A stretch of 64,000 nucleotides of DNA, from assembly GCF_024758705.1 (NCBI RefSeq), contig NZ_CP096971.1, positions 1,922,001 to 1,986,000 on the forward strand, in the 5' to 3' direction. Of this stretch, positions 25,658 to 35,175 are shown in pieces. Origin of the DNA: Sphingomonas sp. SUN019. GTDB taxonomy: Bacteria > Pseudomonadota > Alphaproteobacteria > Sphingomonadales > Sphingomonadaceae. The translations under genes and the position numbers were made by a program. The notes below the pieces were generated by a model. It saw nothing but the letters and a program-made list of their open reading frames with translations. It made no database searches and had not been told where the DNA came from. How positions within the stretch are numbered: the stretch's first letter is position 1; the number at the start of each line of letters is the position of its first letter.

Positions 25658-27154
25658 ATGACCACCGCCCCCTCCGCCGCCGCCCGCGCCTTTCTCGACG
25701 GCCCGCACCGCCTGTTGATCGGCGGCGAATGGGTCGACGGCCAAGGCCGCACCATTGCGGTCGAGAATCCCGCACGCGAAGATGCCCTGACGGAAGTGCG
25801 CGCCGCCTCGCTCGACCAGCTCGATCAGGCGGTCAGTGCGGCGCGCTCGGCGTTGCATGGCGACTGGAGCCGGCTCGGCGGGCGCGACCGCGGGGTGATC
25901 CTCAGCCGCTTCGCCGACCTGCTCGAAGCACGCGCGGACCTGATCGGCGAGGTGATGACGCTCGACAACGGATCGCCGCTCGCATCGTCGAAGATGGTCG
26001 TGCGGCACCTCGCGGCCGAACTGTTCCGTTACTATGCCGGCTGGGCGAGCAAGATCGCGGGCGACAGTTTCCAGCCAAGCCTCACCGCGCGGCCGACGCT
26101 GGACATCATGGTCGCGACGGTGCGCGAACCTATCGGCGTCGTCGGCGCGATCGTTCCGTGGAATGCGCCGCCGGGGATGATCGCGCTAAAGATGGCGCCC
26201 GCGCTGGCGGCTGGCTGCACCGTCGTCCTGAAGACCGCCGAACTCGCGCCACTCGTCGGCGATTTGTTCGCGCAAATCTGGATCGACGCGGGCGGCCCTG
26301 CGGGCGCGTTCAACCTGGTCCACGGCCATGGAGAGGATATCGGTGCGGCCATGGCGGCGCATCCGCTTATCGACAAGATCGCCTTCACCGGATCGACCGC
26401 AGTGGGCCGCAAGATCGTCGATGCCGCGACCGGCAACCTCAAGAAGGTCAGCCTGGAACTCGGCGGCAAGTCGCCGGTGATCGTCTTTCCTGACGCCGAT
26501 CTCGACGCGGTGATCCCGGCTGCGGCAATGGCGTGCTACCTCTCGACCGGGCAGCAATGCATGGCCGGATCGCGGCTGTTCCTCCACGCCGACATTCACG
26601 ACCGGGTAGCCGAGGGCGTCGCGGCGTTCGCGAAGACGCTGACGGTCGGCGATGGGCTCGATCCGGACACGGTGCTTGGCCCGATGATCTCCGCACGGCA
26701 GAAAGCGCGCGTGCTCGACTATATCGCCATCGCCAGGGCCGAGGGCGCGACCCCGCTGCTGGAAAGCGACGTCATCGACGGCCCCGGCCATTTCATCGGC
26801 CCGGCACTGCTCACCGATGTCACGCCCGGTATGCGGATCGAACAGGAGGAAGTGTTCGGACCCGTCCTGTCGGTCATCCGCTTCGATGACGAAGACGCGG
26901 TGATCGAGGCGGTCAACGGCACGCCGTACGGCCTGTCCGGATCGGTCTGGACCCGCGACATCGCGCGCGCGCTGCGCGTCGCCAAGCGCGTCGATTCAGG
27001 GCAGGTCGGCGTCAACATTCACGCCGCGATGAGCGCGGAGACGCCGTTCGGGGGCAACCGCCAATCCGGCTGGGGCCGCGAATTCGGCCGCGATGGCCTC
27101 GACGGCTATCTGAAGACCAAGGCGATCAGCATCAACCTGGGACCGAAACCATGA
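25658..27154 (+). CDS. NAD(P)-dependent aldehyde dehydrogenase
   Basis: Aldehyde dehydrogenase superfamily enzyme (498 aa, usual length) oxidising an aldehyde to the acid. 'VVGAIVPWNAPPGM' and 'FTGSTAVGR' form the cofactor site. E267 in 'ELGGKSPVIVFPDADLD' and the nucleophile C301 in 'GQQCMAG' are the catalytic pair. The C-terminal 'EEVFGPVLSVI' and 'PFGGNRQSGWGREFG' are typical. The start is taken at 25658 ('MTTAPSAAAR'), although the frame is open to 25553. Its stop overlaps the monooxygenase start (ATGA). The aldehyde is probably an intermediate of the island's pathway. Confidence 0.93.
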   Translation: MTTAPSAAARAFLDGPHRLLIGGEWVDGQGRTIAVENPAREDALTEVRAASLDQLDQAVSAARSALHGDWSRLGGRDRGVILSRFADLLEARADLIGEVMTLDNGSPLASSKMVVRHLAAELFRYYAGWASKIAGDSFQPSLTARPTLDIMVATVREPIGVVGAIVPWNAPPGMIALKMAPALAAGCTVVLKTAELAPLVGDLFAQIWIDAGGPAGAFNLVHGHGEDIGAAMAAHPLIDKIAFTGSTAVGRKIVDAATGNLKKVSLELGGKSPVIVFPDADLDAVIPAAAMACYLSTGQQCMAGSRLFLHADIHDRVAEGVAAFAKTLTVGDGLDPDTVLGPMISARQKARVLDYIAIARAEGATPLLESDVIDGPGHFIGPALLTDVTPGMRIEQEEVFGPVLSVIRFDDEDAVIEAVNGTPYGLSGSVWTRDIARALRVAKRVDSGQVGVNIHAAMSAETPFGGNRQSGWGREFGRDGLDGYLKTKAISINLGPKP

Positions 27155-28302
27155 GCGCGCGCATCCTGGTAATTGGCGCAGGGTTGGGCGGCCTCACCGC
27201 GGCGCTCGCGCTGCGCAAGGCAGGGTTCGAGGTCGAGGTGCACGAAGCCGCACCCGCGCTGGGCGAGGTCGGCGCCGGCCTGACGCTCAGCCGCGGCGCG
27301 CAGAGCGTGTTCCGCCACCTCGGCGTACAGGATCAGGTCGCCAGTTTCGCGACGCCGTCGACCGGCTTCCCCTTCCTCCACTATCGCACCGGCGCGGTAC
27401 TGGCAGGCGCGCTCGATCACGGCATCGGCCTGCCTGACGACGGCGCAGCCGACATCTCGCGCCAATGCCACCGCGCCGACCTGCACCGCGTGCTGGCGAC
27501 GGCGTTCGACGGCCCGCTCCACCTCGGCCACAGCCTCATGGGAATCGAGGAGACCGCGCACGGCGTCCGCGCACGCTTCGCCGACGGCAGCGTGGCGGAG
27601 GGCGATGCGCTGATCGCCGCCGACGGCGTGCGATCGGTCGCGCGCGGGCTGTTATGGGGCGCGGACGCGCCGCGCTTCACCGGACAGATCGCGTACCGTT
27701 TCCTAGTCGACCGAGCGGCCGCCTCGCCATTCCTCGAACACGGCCGCGGCGCGGTGTTCCTCGGGCCGAAGCGCACCTTCAACCGCTACACGCTCCGCTC
27801 GGGCAACATCCTCAACTGCGTCGGCCTCGCCGCCACCGACGCAGGGGCCGACGAAGGCTGGTCCACCCCCGCAACGCGCGACGAAATGCTGACGACCTTC
27901 GCCGATTTCCACCCGTCAGTGACGGGACTGATCGGCCGCGCGGACCACCTCATCAAATGGGGCATCTTCGACCGCGCGCCGCTGCCGCGCTGGAGCAAGG
28001 GCCGCGCGACGTTGCTCGGCGACGCCGCGCACGCGATGCTGCCATTTCTGGGTATGGGCGCAGCGATGGCGATCGAGGACGCGATGATCCTCGCCCGCGC
28101 CTTCGAAGCCGAGGGGGCGGTGGAACCCGCGTTCGCCCGCTACGAGGCGGCGCGCATCCCGCGCACGACGTTGATCCATGCGAAATCGGTCGATCAGGGC
28201 CAACTGACGCAGGCGCGCGATCCCGATCGTTACGAGGCGGCGACTGCCCCCGCGGCAGACCCGTCGATCCTCGGCTACGACCCTGTCACCGCGCCGGTCT
28301 GA
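27151..28302 (+). CDS. FAD-dependent aromatic-type monooxygenase
   Basis: Single-component FAD hydroxylase (383 aa) of the group that includes salicylate and 6-hydroxynicotinate 3-monooxygenase. The dinucleotide fold is 'VIGAGLGGLTAALALRKAG', the DG motif is 'ALIAADGVRSVARG' and the FAD-ribityl GD motif is 'LLGDAAHAMLPFLGMG'. Length fits the family. Such enzymes hydroxylate aromatic rings with NAD(P)H and O2. It overlaps the aldehyde dehydrogenase by 4 nt and is followed after 92 nt by the crotonase-like gene, which has its own AGGAG site. Confidence 0.92.
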   Translation: MSARILVIGAGLGGLTAALALRKAGFEVEVHEAAPALGEVGAGLTLSRGAQSVFRHLGVQDQVASFATPSTGFPFLHYRTGAVLAGALDHGIGLPDDGAADISRQCHRADLHRVLATAFDGPLHLGHSLMGIEETAHGVRARFADGSVAEGDALIAADGVRSVARGLLWGADAPRFTGQIAYRFLVDRAAASPFLEHGRGAVFLGPKRTFNRYTLRSGNILNCVGLAATDAGADEGWSTPATRDEMLTTFADFHPSVTGLIGRADHLIKWGIFDRAPLPRWSKGRATLLGDAAHAMLPFLGMGAAMAIEDAMILARAFEAEGAVEPAFARYEAARIPRTTLIHAKSVDQGQLTQARDPDRYEAATAPAADPSILGYDPVTAPV

Positions 28303-28394
28303 CGCCCCGGCGCGCCCGGTATGCGGGCGACGGCGCACATCGCACCGCCTTCGCACCGCGCCCCGATTAGCTATGGCCTGAGCAGGAGAGCCGC

Positions 28395-29180
28395 ATGACC
28401 TTCACCACGCTGCGCTATGAAAAGATCGACCGCGTCGCGATCGCCACCTTCGCAACGCCCGACAATCTCAACGGCATCACCGAAGCGCGGCTGGACGAAC
28501 TGGAAGCGGTGCTGACCGACTGCGAAACCGACGAGACGATCGGCGCGCTGATCCTGACCGGCGAAGGCCGCGCCTTCTGCGTCGGGCTCGACCTCGATCT
28601 GCTCGACCGGGCGTTCGCCGATCTCGACTATTTCGACATCATCGTAGCGCGGGTCAACGGTATCATCACCCGGCTGGAAAACCTCGACATCCCGACGATC
28701 GCGGCGAACAACGGCTTCACGCGCGCCGGCGGGTTCGAGATTTCGCTCGGATGCGATTTCATGATCGTCGCTGATGAGGCGAAGGTCGGCGACGTTCACA
28801 CCGATGCGGGCGTGGTGCCCGCGGCGGTGACGCTGCGGCTGAAACGCCGCGTCGGCGATCAGCGCGCAAAGGAAATCCTGTGGACCGCGCGCTGGTACAA
28901 GGGGCAGGAGGCGGTCGATGTCGGGCTCGCGATGAAATCGGTCCCGCTCGCCACCCTGCGCGACGAGGCGATCGCGTTCGCGCGGACGATGACCGACAAG
29001 CCGCGCGCGACGCTCGCGACGCTGAAGCAGATCATGCGCGACGGTGAGCGCCTTTCGACCGCCGACGGCGCGGCGCTGGAGCTGGCCGCGTTCGCCCACT
29101 ACAACCGCACCCAGCCGTATGGCCGCGAAGGATACTCCGCCTTTCGCGAAAAGCGCGTGCCGAGCTGGAAAGCCGCGTGA
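28395..29180 (+). CDS. Crotonase-superfamily protein with one catalytic Glu replaced
   Basis: Enoyl-CoA hydratase/isomerase fold protein (261 aa). The CoA/oxyanion region is 'LTGEGRAFCVGLDLD', and the second oxyanion glycine is in 'GFTRAGGFEISLGCDF'. By alignment with classic hydratases, the first acid (E144 of the rat enzyme) is kept as E115, but the second (E164) falls on H135 in 'VGDVHTDAGVVP'. Simple syn-hydration is therefore doubtful; isomerase, hydrolase or lyase chemistry is possible. The stop overlaps the esterase start (TGATG). A ligase that could make its CoA substrate is three genes downstream. Confidence 0.85.
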   Translation: MTFTTLRYEKIDRVAIATFATPDNLNGITEARLDELEAVLTDCETDETIGALILTGEGRAFCVGLDLDLLDRAFADLDYFDIIVARVNGIITRLENLDIPTIAANNGFTRAGGFEISLGCDFMIVADEAKVGDVHTDAGVVPAAVTLRLKRRVGDQRAKEILWTARWYKGQEAVDVGLAMKSVPLATLRDEAIAFARTMTDKPRATLATLKQIMRDGERLSTADGAALELAAFAHYNRTQPYGREGYSAFREKRVPSWKAA

Positions 29181-30898
29181 TGCGCGTGCTGCTGGCGTTG
29201 CTGGCGCTGTGTACCGCAGCCCCAGCGCTCGCCCAGCCGTCGCCGCTCGCCGGCGCAGCGAAAGTCGTGCTCGACCGTGACCGCTGCGAGGCGCTCGCCG
29301 GGGGCCGGTTCAAGGAACTGGAGGGTGCGCCGACCTGGATTATCAAGGCCAGCTATGTCGCCGCGACCGAGCAGCGACAGGCGCATTGCGCCATCACCGG
29401 CTACGTCAACCCGGCCAACGTGTTCGGCCTGTACCTGCCGATCGACAAGTGGAACGGCCGCTACCTCGTCCGTGGCTGCGGCGGCAGTTGCGGGGCGGCC
29501 TTGGTCGAACTCGCCTGCGGGCTGCACGTTCGTGACGGCTATGCGTGTCTGATCACCGACATGGGCCACACGTCGACCAACATCGACAACAATTGGGTCG
29601 CGAACAACCTGCAGGGGCTGGTCGATTTCGGCTATCGCTCGACCCACGTCACCACCGTCGCGGGCAAGGCCATCGCCGCCGCCTTCTACGCGAAGCCCCC
29701 CAACAAGAGCTATTTCTTCGCCTGCTCGACCGGCGGCCGCCAGGGCATGATCGAGGCGCAGCGCTTCCCCGAGGATTTCGACGGCATCGTCGCCATCGCG
29801 CCCGCCAGCATGGGGCCGTATGGGCTGAAACGCGCCGCCAGCGTGTCCGACGTCGACACGTTCAGCGCCAATCCCGATGGTTCGCCGATCGTCCCTGCCC
29901 GCAAAGCAATCCTGATCCATCAGGCGGTGGTGCGCGCGTGCGACGGCAATGATCGGGTGAAGGACGGCCTGATCGGCGATCCCCGCGCGTGCCGCTGGAA
30001 GCCCGAGGACATGGCCTGCACCGGCAGCGACGTCCGCAACTGCCTCACCCCGCCACAGATCGCGCTGCTGCACAAGATGTACGGCTGGCGCGGCGCGATG
30101 AAGGGGTCGGAACTCAACTGGATCGGCAATTACATCCGCTCCGCCCCGCTGCCGGGCGAGACGCGGAAGCCGCTGTTCGATCTCGGCGAAGGCCGCGGCG
30201 ATCCGGCGACGATCGAGAGCATGATCAACCCCAACAACCCCGATCTGCGCCCGTTCAAGGCGAATGGCGGCAAACTGATCGTGGTTCACGGCTGGTCCGA
30301 TCACTCCGTCCTGCCGCCGCCCACGATCGACTACTATGAGACGATGACGAAGACGATGGACGGCCCCGCCGCCACTCGCAGCTTCGCGCGGCTGTTCATG
30401 GTGCCCGGCATGGATCATTGCGCGGGCGGCGAAGGCGCGTCGGCGATCAACTATATGGCCGCGATCACCGCGTGGGTCGAAAAGGGCGCCGCCCCTGACA
30501 AACTGCGCGGGGTTCACACTACACCCGGCGCGCCGCTCGATTATTTCGGGATCGACCTGCCCAACCTCGACCGCCAATATTACGCGTTCGAGCGCGATCA
30601 TTACGCTTATCCGAAGGGCAGCGTCGCCGTCGGCAAGGACCGCCCAACCCCGCCCGACACCCGCCCGCTCGATGCGCGGCTGACCGACGCGATCGCAATC
30701 GCCGAACGCACCGCGACCGCCGCCGGTTATCCGCGGATGAACGCGGTCAATCAGGTGCAGAAGGCGCTGTGGGAGGTGCTCGGCAAGAGCAATGGCGCGC
30801 CCGACGCGCAACTCGCCGCCCTGGCCGCCCTCGCTCCGCAATCCTCGATCGGACGCGAAGCCGTCCGTCGACTGCAAGCAGAACTGGCGCTGAACTGA
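29180..30898 (+). CDS. Secreted tannase/feruloyl esterase-family esterase
   Basis: Exported esterase (572 aa) with a signal peptide ending in 'AAPALAQ'. The tannase-family CS-D-HC arrangement is complete: C182-S183 in 'FFACSTGGRQGM', D374 in 'VVHGWSDHSV' and H413-C414 in 'VPGMDHCAGGEG'. In this family the two cysteines bridge the catalytic Ser and His. It would cleave an ester, typically of an aromatic acid, in the periplasm or outside. The start at ATG 29180 overlaps the previous stop, and its stop overlaps the next start in the same TGATG way. With the TonB receptor at 39722, it suggests that an esterified substrate is taken in. Confidence 0.9.
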   Translation: MRVLLALLALCTAAPALAQPSPLAGAAKVVLDRDRCEALAGGRFKELEGAPTWIIKASYVAATEQRQAHCAITGYVNPANVFGLYLPIDKWNGRYLVRGCGGSCGAALVELACGLHVRDGYACLITDMGHTSTNIDNNWVANNLQGLVDFGYRSTHVTTVAGKAIAAAFYAKPPNKSYFFACSTGGRQGMIEAQRFPEDFDGIVAIAPASMGPYGLKRAASVSDVDTFSANPDGSPIVPARKAILIHQAVVRACDGNDRVKDGLIGDPRACRWKPEDMACTGSDVRNCLTPPQIALLHKMYGWRGAMKGSELNWIGNYIRSAPLPGETRKPLFDLGEGRGDPATIESMINPNNPDLRPFKANGGKLIVVHGWSDHSVLPPPTIDYYETMTKTMDGPAATRSFARLFMVPGMDHCAGGEGASAINYMAAITAWVEKGAAPDKLRGVHTTPGAPLDYFGIDLPNLDRQYYAFERDHYAYPKGSVAVGKDRPTPPDTRPLDARLTDAIAIAERTATAAGYPRMNAVNQVQKALWEVLGKSNGAPDAQLAALAALAPQSSIGREAVRRLQAELALN

Positions 30899-31758
30899 TG
30901 GCCGGGTACATCGACATCGTCTGCAACATATACACGCCCGAGGCGGTCGCGAACGGCTGGACCGGGCTGGACGACGACTTCAAGCGTCAGGTGCGGATGC
31001 CGCCCGAGATGTTCGGCGGGGTCTCGATCGACGATTATCTGAAGAAGATGGACCGTGCGGGAATCGAACGCTCGCTGCTGATCGCGGTGCGCGCGGGCGA
31101 CCTGAACGTGCGCGGTTCGTGGGAAATCCCCTACAAAGTGATCGCCGACATCTGCGCCGCGCATCCCGATCGCTTCTCGGCGCTGGCCGGGATCGACCAG
31201 ACGCGCGGGATGCAGGGGCTGCGCGACCTGACCCAGGCGGTGGAGGAATACGGCTTTGTCGGCGCGCATTGGTATCCGCACTGGTTCGGCACCGCGCCCG
31301 ACGCCGCGCAGATCTATCCCTATTACGCGAAGTGCTGCGAACTCGACATTCCGATCATGATGCAGGTCGGGCAAAACCTCGTTTATTCGAAGGAGCGCCG
31401 CCTCCCCTCGGTCGCGCGGCCGATCCTGCTCGATCAGGTGGCGATCGATTTCCCCGATCTCCCGATCATCGGCATTCACATCGGCGTGCCGTGGACCGAC
31501 GAGATGATCGCGATGTGCTGGAAACATCCGAACATCTACACCGCGGGCGACGCCTATGCGCCGAAACACTGGCCGAAGCAGTACGTCCGCTACGCCGACA
31601 GCTACGGCAGCCACAAGGTTCTGTTCGGCACCGACTGGCCGGTGATCGATCCCGAACGCGCGGTGGCCGAAGTCGCCGACCTCGGCCTGCGCCCGGCGAG
31701 CCACGCGAAGATGATGCGCGACAATGCGCTGGCCGTGTTCACGAAGCTGCCGCGATGA
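30898..31758 (+). CDS. Amidohydrolase-2-like protein lacking most metal ligands
   Basis: TIM-barrel protein (286 aa) of the amidohydrolase-2 family (ACMSD, gamma-resorcylate decarboxylase and relatives). The usual N-terminal HxH (ExH in some decarboxylases) is V8-C-N10 in 'IDIVCNIYTP'. The next histidine ('IHTG') is Q156 in 'IPIMMQVGQN'. H194 in 'IIGIHIGVPW' and D246 in 'VLFGTDWPVI' remain. This is not random decay, since the rest is well kept. Either the protein binds metal differently or acts without it. It overlaps the esterase and the ligase by TGATG/ATGA junctions. Reaction unknown; decarboxylase or hydrolase roles common in the family cannot be assumed. Confidence 0.84.
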   Translation: MAGYIDIVCNIYTPEAVANGWTGLDDDFKRQVRMPPEMFGGVSIDDYLKKMDRAGIERSLLIAVRAGDLNVRGSWEIPYKVIADICAAHPDRFSALAGIDQTRGMQGLRDLTQAVEEYGFVGAHWYPHWFGTAPDAAQIYPYYAKCCELDIPIMMQVGQNLVYSKERRLPSVARPILLDQVAIDFPDLPIIGIHIGVPWTDEMIAMCWKHPNIYTAGDAYAPKHWPKQYVRYADSYGSHKVLFGTDWPVIDPERAVAEVADLGLRPASHAKMMRDNALAVFTKLPR

Positions 31759-33263
31759 GCCTGCCGGGCACCTTCCATTCGATGACGTTGGGCGGCGCGT
31801 TGCGCGCGGCGGCGGCGCGCGATCCGGGCAAGATCGCGATCAAATACGGCGCGACGGAGATCAGCTTCGCCACGCTGTCCGATCGTGTCGGGCGGTTACG
31901 CGATGCGGCGATCGGGCTGGGCGTGGTGAAGGGCGATGTCGTCGCGATCGCCTCGCGCAATCGCACCGAGTTCATTGAGGTGGTCGCCGGGGTGCCCGAC
32001 GCCGGAGCGGCGGTAGCGACGATCAACCCGCGGCTGGCGCCCGGCGAAGTCGCACAGGCGCTGGAAGATTGCGGCGCGCGTATCGTTTTCACTGACCCCG
32101 ATTCGCGCGCGCTCGTCGAGCAATCAGGCGTCCCCGGCCTGACGCTGATAACCTTCGGCCCCGAGTACGAAGCCTTGCTCGCCCACGCCCCCACCCCCGC
32201 GACCCGCCCGCAGATCGACGAATGGGACGCGTGGACCATCCCCTACACCTCGGGCACGACCGGCAAGCCCAAGGGCGTCGTCCTGTCGCACCGATCGCGG
32301 ATGCTGGTCGGGCTGATCTGCGCCGCCGAGTTCGGCTGCTTCGGACCCGACGACCGTTTCCTCGCGATGACACCGATGAACCACGGCGGCGGGCTGGGCT
32401 TTCCGACCGGAATTCTCGCGGCGGGCGGGTCGATCGAGATCCTCGACAAGTTTGATCCCGAAACCGTTCTCGAACGGCTGAAGTTCGGCGGGATCACCGG
32501 CCTGTTCATGGTGCCGACGCACTTCCAGATGATCTTCGCACTGCCGCCCGAGACGCTCGCGAAATACGAACGCCCGCCGATCACATCGATCCTCGCCAAT
32601 GCAGCCCCGCTGCCGCAGGCGATGAAGGAGAAGATCATTCCGTATTTCGGCGAAACCGTGCTGCACGAACTCTACGCCGCGACCGAAACGGGGCTGGTCT
32701 GCAACCTCCGACCGAAGGATCAGGTGCGCAAGGTCAGCTGCGTCGGCACCACCTTCCCCCACGTCGAGGCCGAAGTACGCCGCGACGACGGCAGCATCTG
32801 CGACGCGGACGAGGTCGGGGAATTGTGGAGCCGCGGCCCGGTGCTGTTCAACGGTTATTGGAACCGGCCCGAGGAAACCGCGAAGGCAGTCAAGGATGGC
32901 TGGGTCTCGGTCGGCGACATGGCGCGGCGCGATGCGGAGGGATTCCTCTATATCGTCGATCGTCTGAAGGACATGGTCATCTCAGGCGGTGCCAACATCT
33001 ACCCGCGCGAGATCGAGGAAGTGCTGTTCCAGCATCCCAACATCGCTGACGTAGCGGTGATCGGCGTGCCCGACGAAACCTGGGGCGAGCGGCTGAAGGC
33101 GTTCGTGGTGGCGCGCGGTGACGGCTTCACCGCCGAAATGCTCGCCGCCCACTGCGCGGGCAGAATCGCTACGTACAAGATTCCGAAGGACGTGGCGCTG
33201 GTCGACGCGCTGCCCCGCAACGCCAACGGCAAGGTGCTCAAGACCGAACTCCGCACATGGTGA
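31755..33263 (+). CDS. Acyl-CoA ligase (AMP-forming)
   Basis: ANL-superfamily carboxylate-CoA ligase (502 aa). The P-loop-like motif is 'YTSGTTGKPKGVVLSH', the adenine motif is 'ELYAATETG', and the hinge and core motifs are 'WVSVGDMARRD', 'GFLYIVDRLKDM' and 'GGANIYPREIEEVL'. The catalytic lysine is in 'NANGKVLKTELR'. It activates an acid to its CoA thioester. Sequence alone does not tell aromatic from aliphatic acids. The start at 31755 overlaps the previous stop, and the end overlaps the transporter start by 7 nt. It supplies the CoA logic shared with the crotonase, CoA-transferase and lyase of the island. Confidence 0.92.
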   Translation: MSLPGTFHSMTLGGALRAAAARDPGKIAIKYGATEISFATLSDRVGRLRDAAIGLGVVKGDVVAIASRNRTEFIEVVAGVPDAGAAVATINPRLAPGEVAQALEDCGARIVFTDPDSRALVEQSGVPGLTLITFGPEYEALLAHAPTPATRPQIDEWDAWTIPYTSGTTGKPKGVVLSHRSRMLVGLICAAEFGCFGPDDRFLAMTPMNHGGGLGFPTGILAAGGSIEILDKFDPETVLERLKFGGITGLFMVPTHFQMIFALPPETLAKYERPPITSILANAAPLPQAMKEKIIPYFGETVLHELYAATETGLVCNLRPKDQVRKVSCVGTTFPHVEAEVRRDDGSICDADEVGELWSRGPVLFNGYWNRPEETAKAVKDGWVSVGDMARRDAEGFLYIVDRLKDMVISGGANIYPREIEEVLFQHPNIADVAVIGVPDETWGERLKAFVVARGDGFTAEMLAAHCAGRIATYKIPKDVALVDALPRNANGKVLKTELRTW

Positions 33264-34564
33264 GCGCGGACGCGCCACGCTCGAACGCCTACGCCTGGTA
33301 TGTCGTCGCGGTCCTGATCGTCGCCTACACCTTGTCCTACGTCGACCGGTCCATCCTGACGCTGATGGTCGGGCCGATCCGCGCCAGCCTGAACATCAGC
33401 GACGTGCAGTTGAGCCTGCTCCACGGCCTTGCCTTCGCGATCTTCTATACCATCATGGGCATCCCGATCGGTCGCCTGGTCGATCAGCGGCGGCGGACCG
33501 GGATCGTTGCAGCGGGCGTCGCCTTGTGGAGCATGGCGACGGTCGCGTGCGGTTTTGCCGGGAGCTTCGCGACGATGTTCGCGGCGCGGATCGGCGTCGG
33601 CGTGGGCGAGGCGGCGCTGTCGCCTGCGGCCTATTCGATGCTCGCCGATCAATTTGAGGGCAAACGGCTGGTCCGCGCGCTCAGTTTCTATCAGAGCGCG
33701 ATCTACCTTGGCCCCGCCATCGCCACTTTGGCGGGGGGCGTGATGCTCGGGCATCTGTCGCCGCTCGACACCGCGCTTGGCCATTTCGAGCCGTGGCAAC
33801 TCGTCTTCATTCTGGTCGGCCTGCCCGGCATCGCGGTCGCCTTGCTCGTCGCCACCTTGCGCGAACCCGCACGCCGCGGCGCCAGCGCGACCGATGTCGC
33901 GCCGCCGTTTCGGGCGGTGCTGCATCAGGTCGCCGACCAGCGCGGCGCCTACGGCCTGCTGATCCTCGGCCTGTGCTGCCAGAGCGTGATGTGGAACGGC
34001 GCCGCGGCGTGGATTCCGACGCACTTCATGCGCACGTTCGGCTGGACGCCGAGCCAGGTCGCATGGAGCTACGGCCCGGCGATTGCGATCGCGGGGACGT
34101 GCGGTGGGCTGTTCGGCGGATGGCTTGCGGGGTGGATGCGCGACAAGGGGTATCGCGACGCCAACATTCGCATCGGCATCGTCGCCGCGCTGACCGCGCT
34201 GCCGATGATCGCCGCCGCGCCGCTGATGCCGACCGCCGGCCTGTCGCTGGCGCTGATTGCGTGCTTCCTGTTCTGCGGCGCGATGCCGTACGGTGGCGCA
34301 GCGGCGGCTTTTCAGGAGATCACGCCGAACCGGATGCGCGGGCAGGTATCAGCGATCTATCTGTTCTGGCTGAACCTCGCCGGGATCGGGGCGGGGTCGA
34401 CGATCGTCGCGATGGTCACCCAGCACCTATATGGCGGCGACTTGGGCGTCAGCCGGTCGATCGCGACCGTCGCGGGAACCGCCGCGGCGTTGTCGGCGGT
34501 CGCCTTGACCCTGTGCCTCGCGCCCTACCGGCGGGCGATGGACCGCGCCGGGATTGTCGCCTAG
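33257..34564 (+). CDS. MFS transporter
   Basis: Major facilitator permease (435 aa) with 12 predicted helices. 'YTLSYVDRSILTLMVGPI' lies in helix 1, 'GIPIGRLVDQRRR' in the loop 2-3 signature and 'GGWLAGWMRDKGYRD' in the matching loop 8-9. It resembles the sphingolipid-transporter (spinster)-like and anion:cation symporter groups common in sphingomonad catabolic clusters. It is the last gene of the plus-strand block, and its stop overlaps the convergent isochorismatase-like stop by 4 nt. It probably imports the acid freed by the esterase. Confidence 0.9.
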   Translation: MVSADAPRSNAYAWYVVAVLIVAYTLSYVDRSILTLMVGPIRASLNISDVQLSLLHGLAFAIFYTIMGIPIGRLVDQRRRTGIVAAGVALWSMATVACGFAGSFATMFAARIGVGVGEAALSPAAYSMLADQFEGKRLVRALSFYQSAIYLGPAIATLAGGVMLGHLSPLDTALGHFEPWQLVFILVGLPGIAVALLVATLREPARRGASATDVAPPFRAVLHQVADQRGAYGLLILGLCCQSVMWNGAAAWIPTHFMRTFGWTPSQVAWSYGPAIAIAGTCGGLFGGWLAGWMRDKGYRDANIRIGIVAALTALPMIAAAPLMPTAGLSLALIACFLFCGAMPYGGAAAAFQEITPNRMRGQVSAIYLFWLNLAGIGAGSTIVAMVTQHLYGGDLGVSRSIATVAGTAAALSAVALTLCLAPYRRAMDRAGIVA

Positions 34565-35175
34565 CCGCGCATTAGGCGGATCGCTTCCGCCTCGCCGACC
34601 ACTTCGGCATATTTGGCCTGCAGGTCGAACAGATTGGCCTCGTGCGGCCCGGCGTGGCGATCCCCGCACGCCTCACGCACCACGAACGGCACGAAACCGT
34701 GCTGGAGCGCGTCGAGCGTCGTCGCGCGAACGCAGCCGGAGGTGGAGAAACCGGTCACGATGACGGTATCGATCCCGCGCGCCGTCAACGTCGAGGCCAG
34801 CGTCGTGCCGAAGAACGCCGACGCATATTGCTTCAATACGATCGTCTCGTCGTCGCGCGGCTGCAGCGTTGGCGGAAATGCCCCGCCCGCGCCGCCGCGC
34901 TGGAACGCCTGCAACGCCGGCACCTTGCGATAGAACAGTCCGCCATCCGCCCCGCCCGGCTGGTACACGACGTTGGTGAAGATCACCGGCAGGCCCGCGT
35001 CTCGCGCGGCGGCGGTCAGCCGCTCGTTCGACGCCAGCGCGCGCTCGAACGCGACGTCGTACAAGGGCGAACCCGGCGTCAAATACGCCATCACCACGTC
35101 GACCAGCAGCAGCGCGGGCCGCTTGCCGAAGCTCAGCCGCCCGTCGAACACCCCGGCGTAATTGTCTGCCGCCAT
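34561..35175 (-). CDS. Isochorismatase-family cysteine hydrolase
   Basis: Cysteine hydrolase (204 aa) with a complete triad: D26 in 'ALLLVDVVMAY', K115 in 'IVLKQYASAFFG' and C148 in 'TGFSTSGCVRATTLDALQHG'. The family includes nicotinamidase, N-carbamoylsarcosine amidase and maleamate amidohydrolase, so amide hydrolysis is the best general guess. It is the last gene of a three-gene minus-strand unit; its ATG overlaps the CoA-transferase stop (TGATG). Confidence 0.9.
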   Translation of the reverse strand: MAADNYAGVFDGRLSFGKRPALLLVDVVMAYLTPGSPLYDVAFERALASNERLTAAARDAGLPVIFTNVVYQPGGADGGLFYRKVPALQAFQRGGAGGAFPPTLQPRDDETIVLKQYASAFFGTTLASTLTARGIDTVIVTGFSTSGCVRATTLDALQHGFVPFVVREACGDRHAGPHEANLFDLQAKYAEVVGEAEAIRLMRG

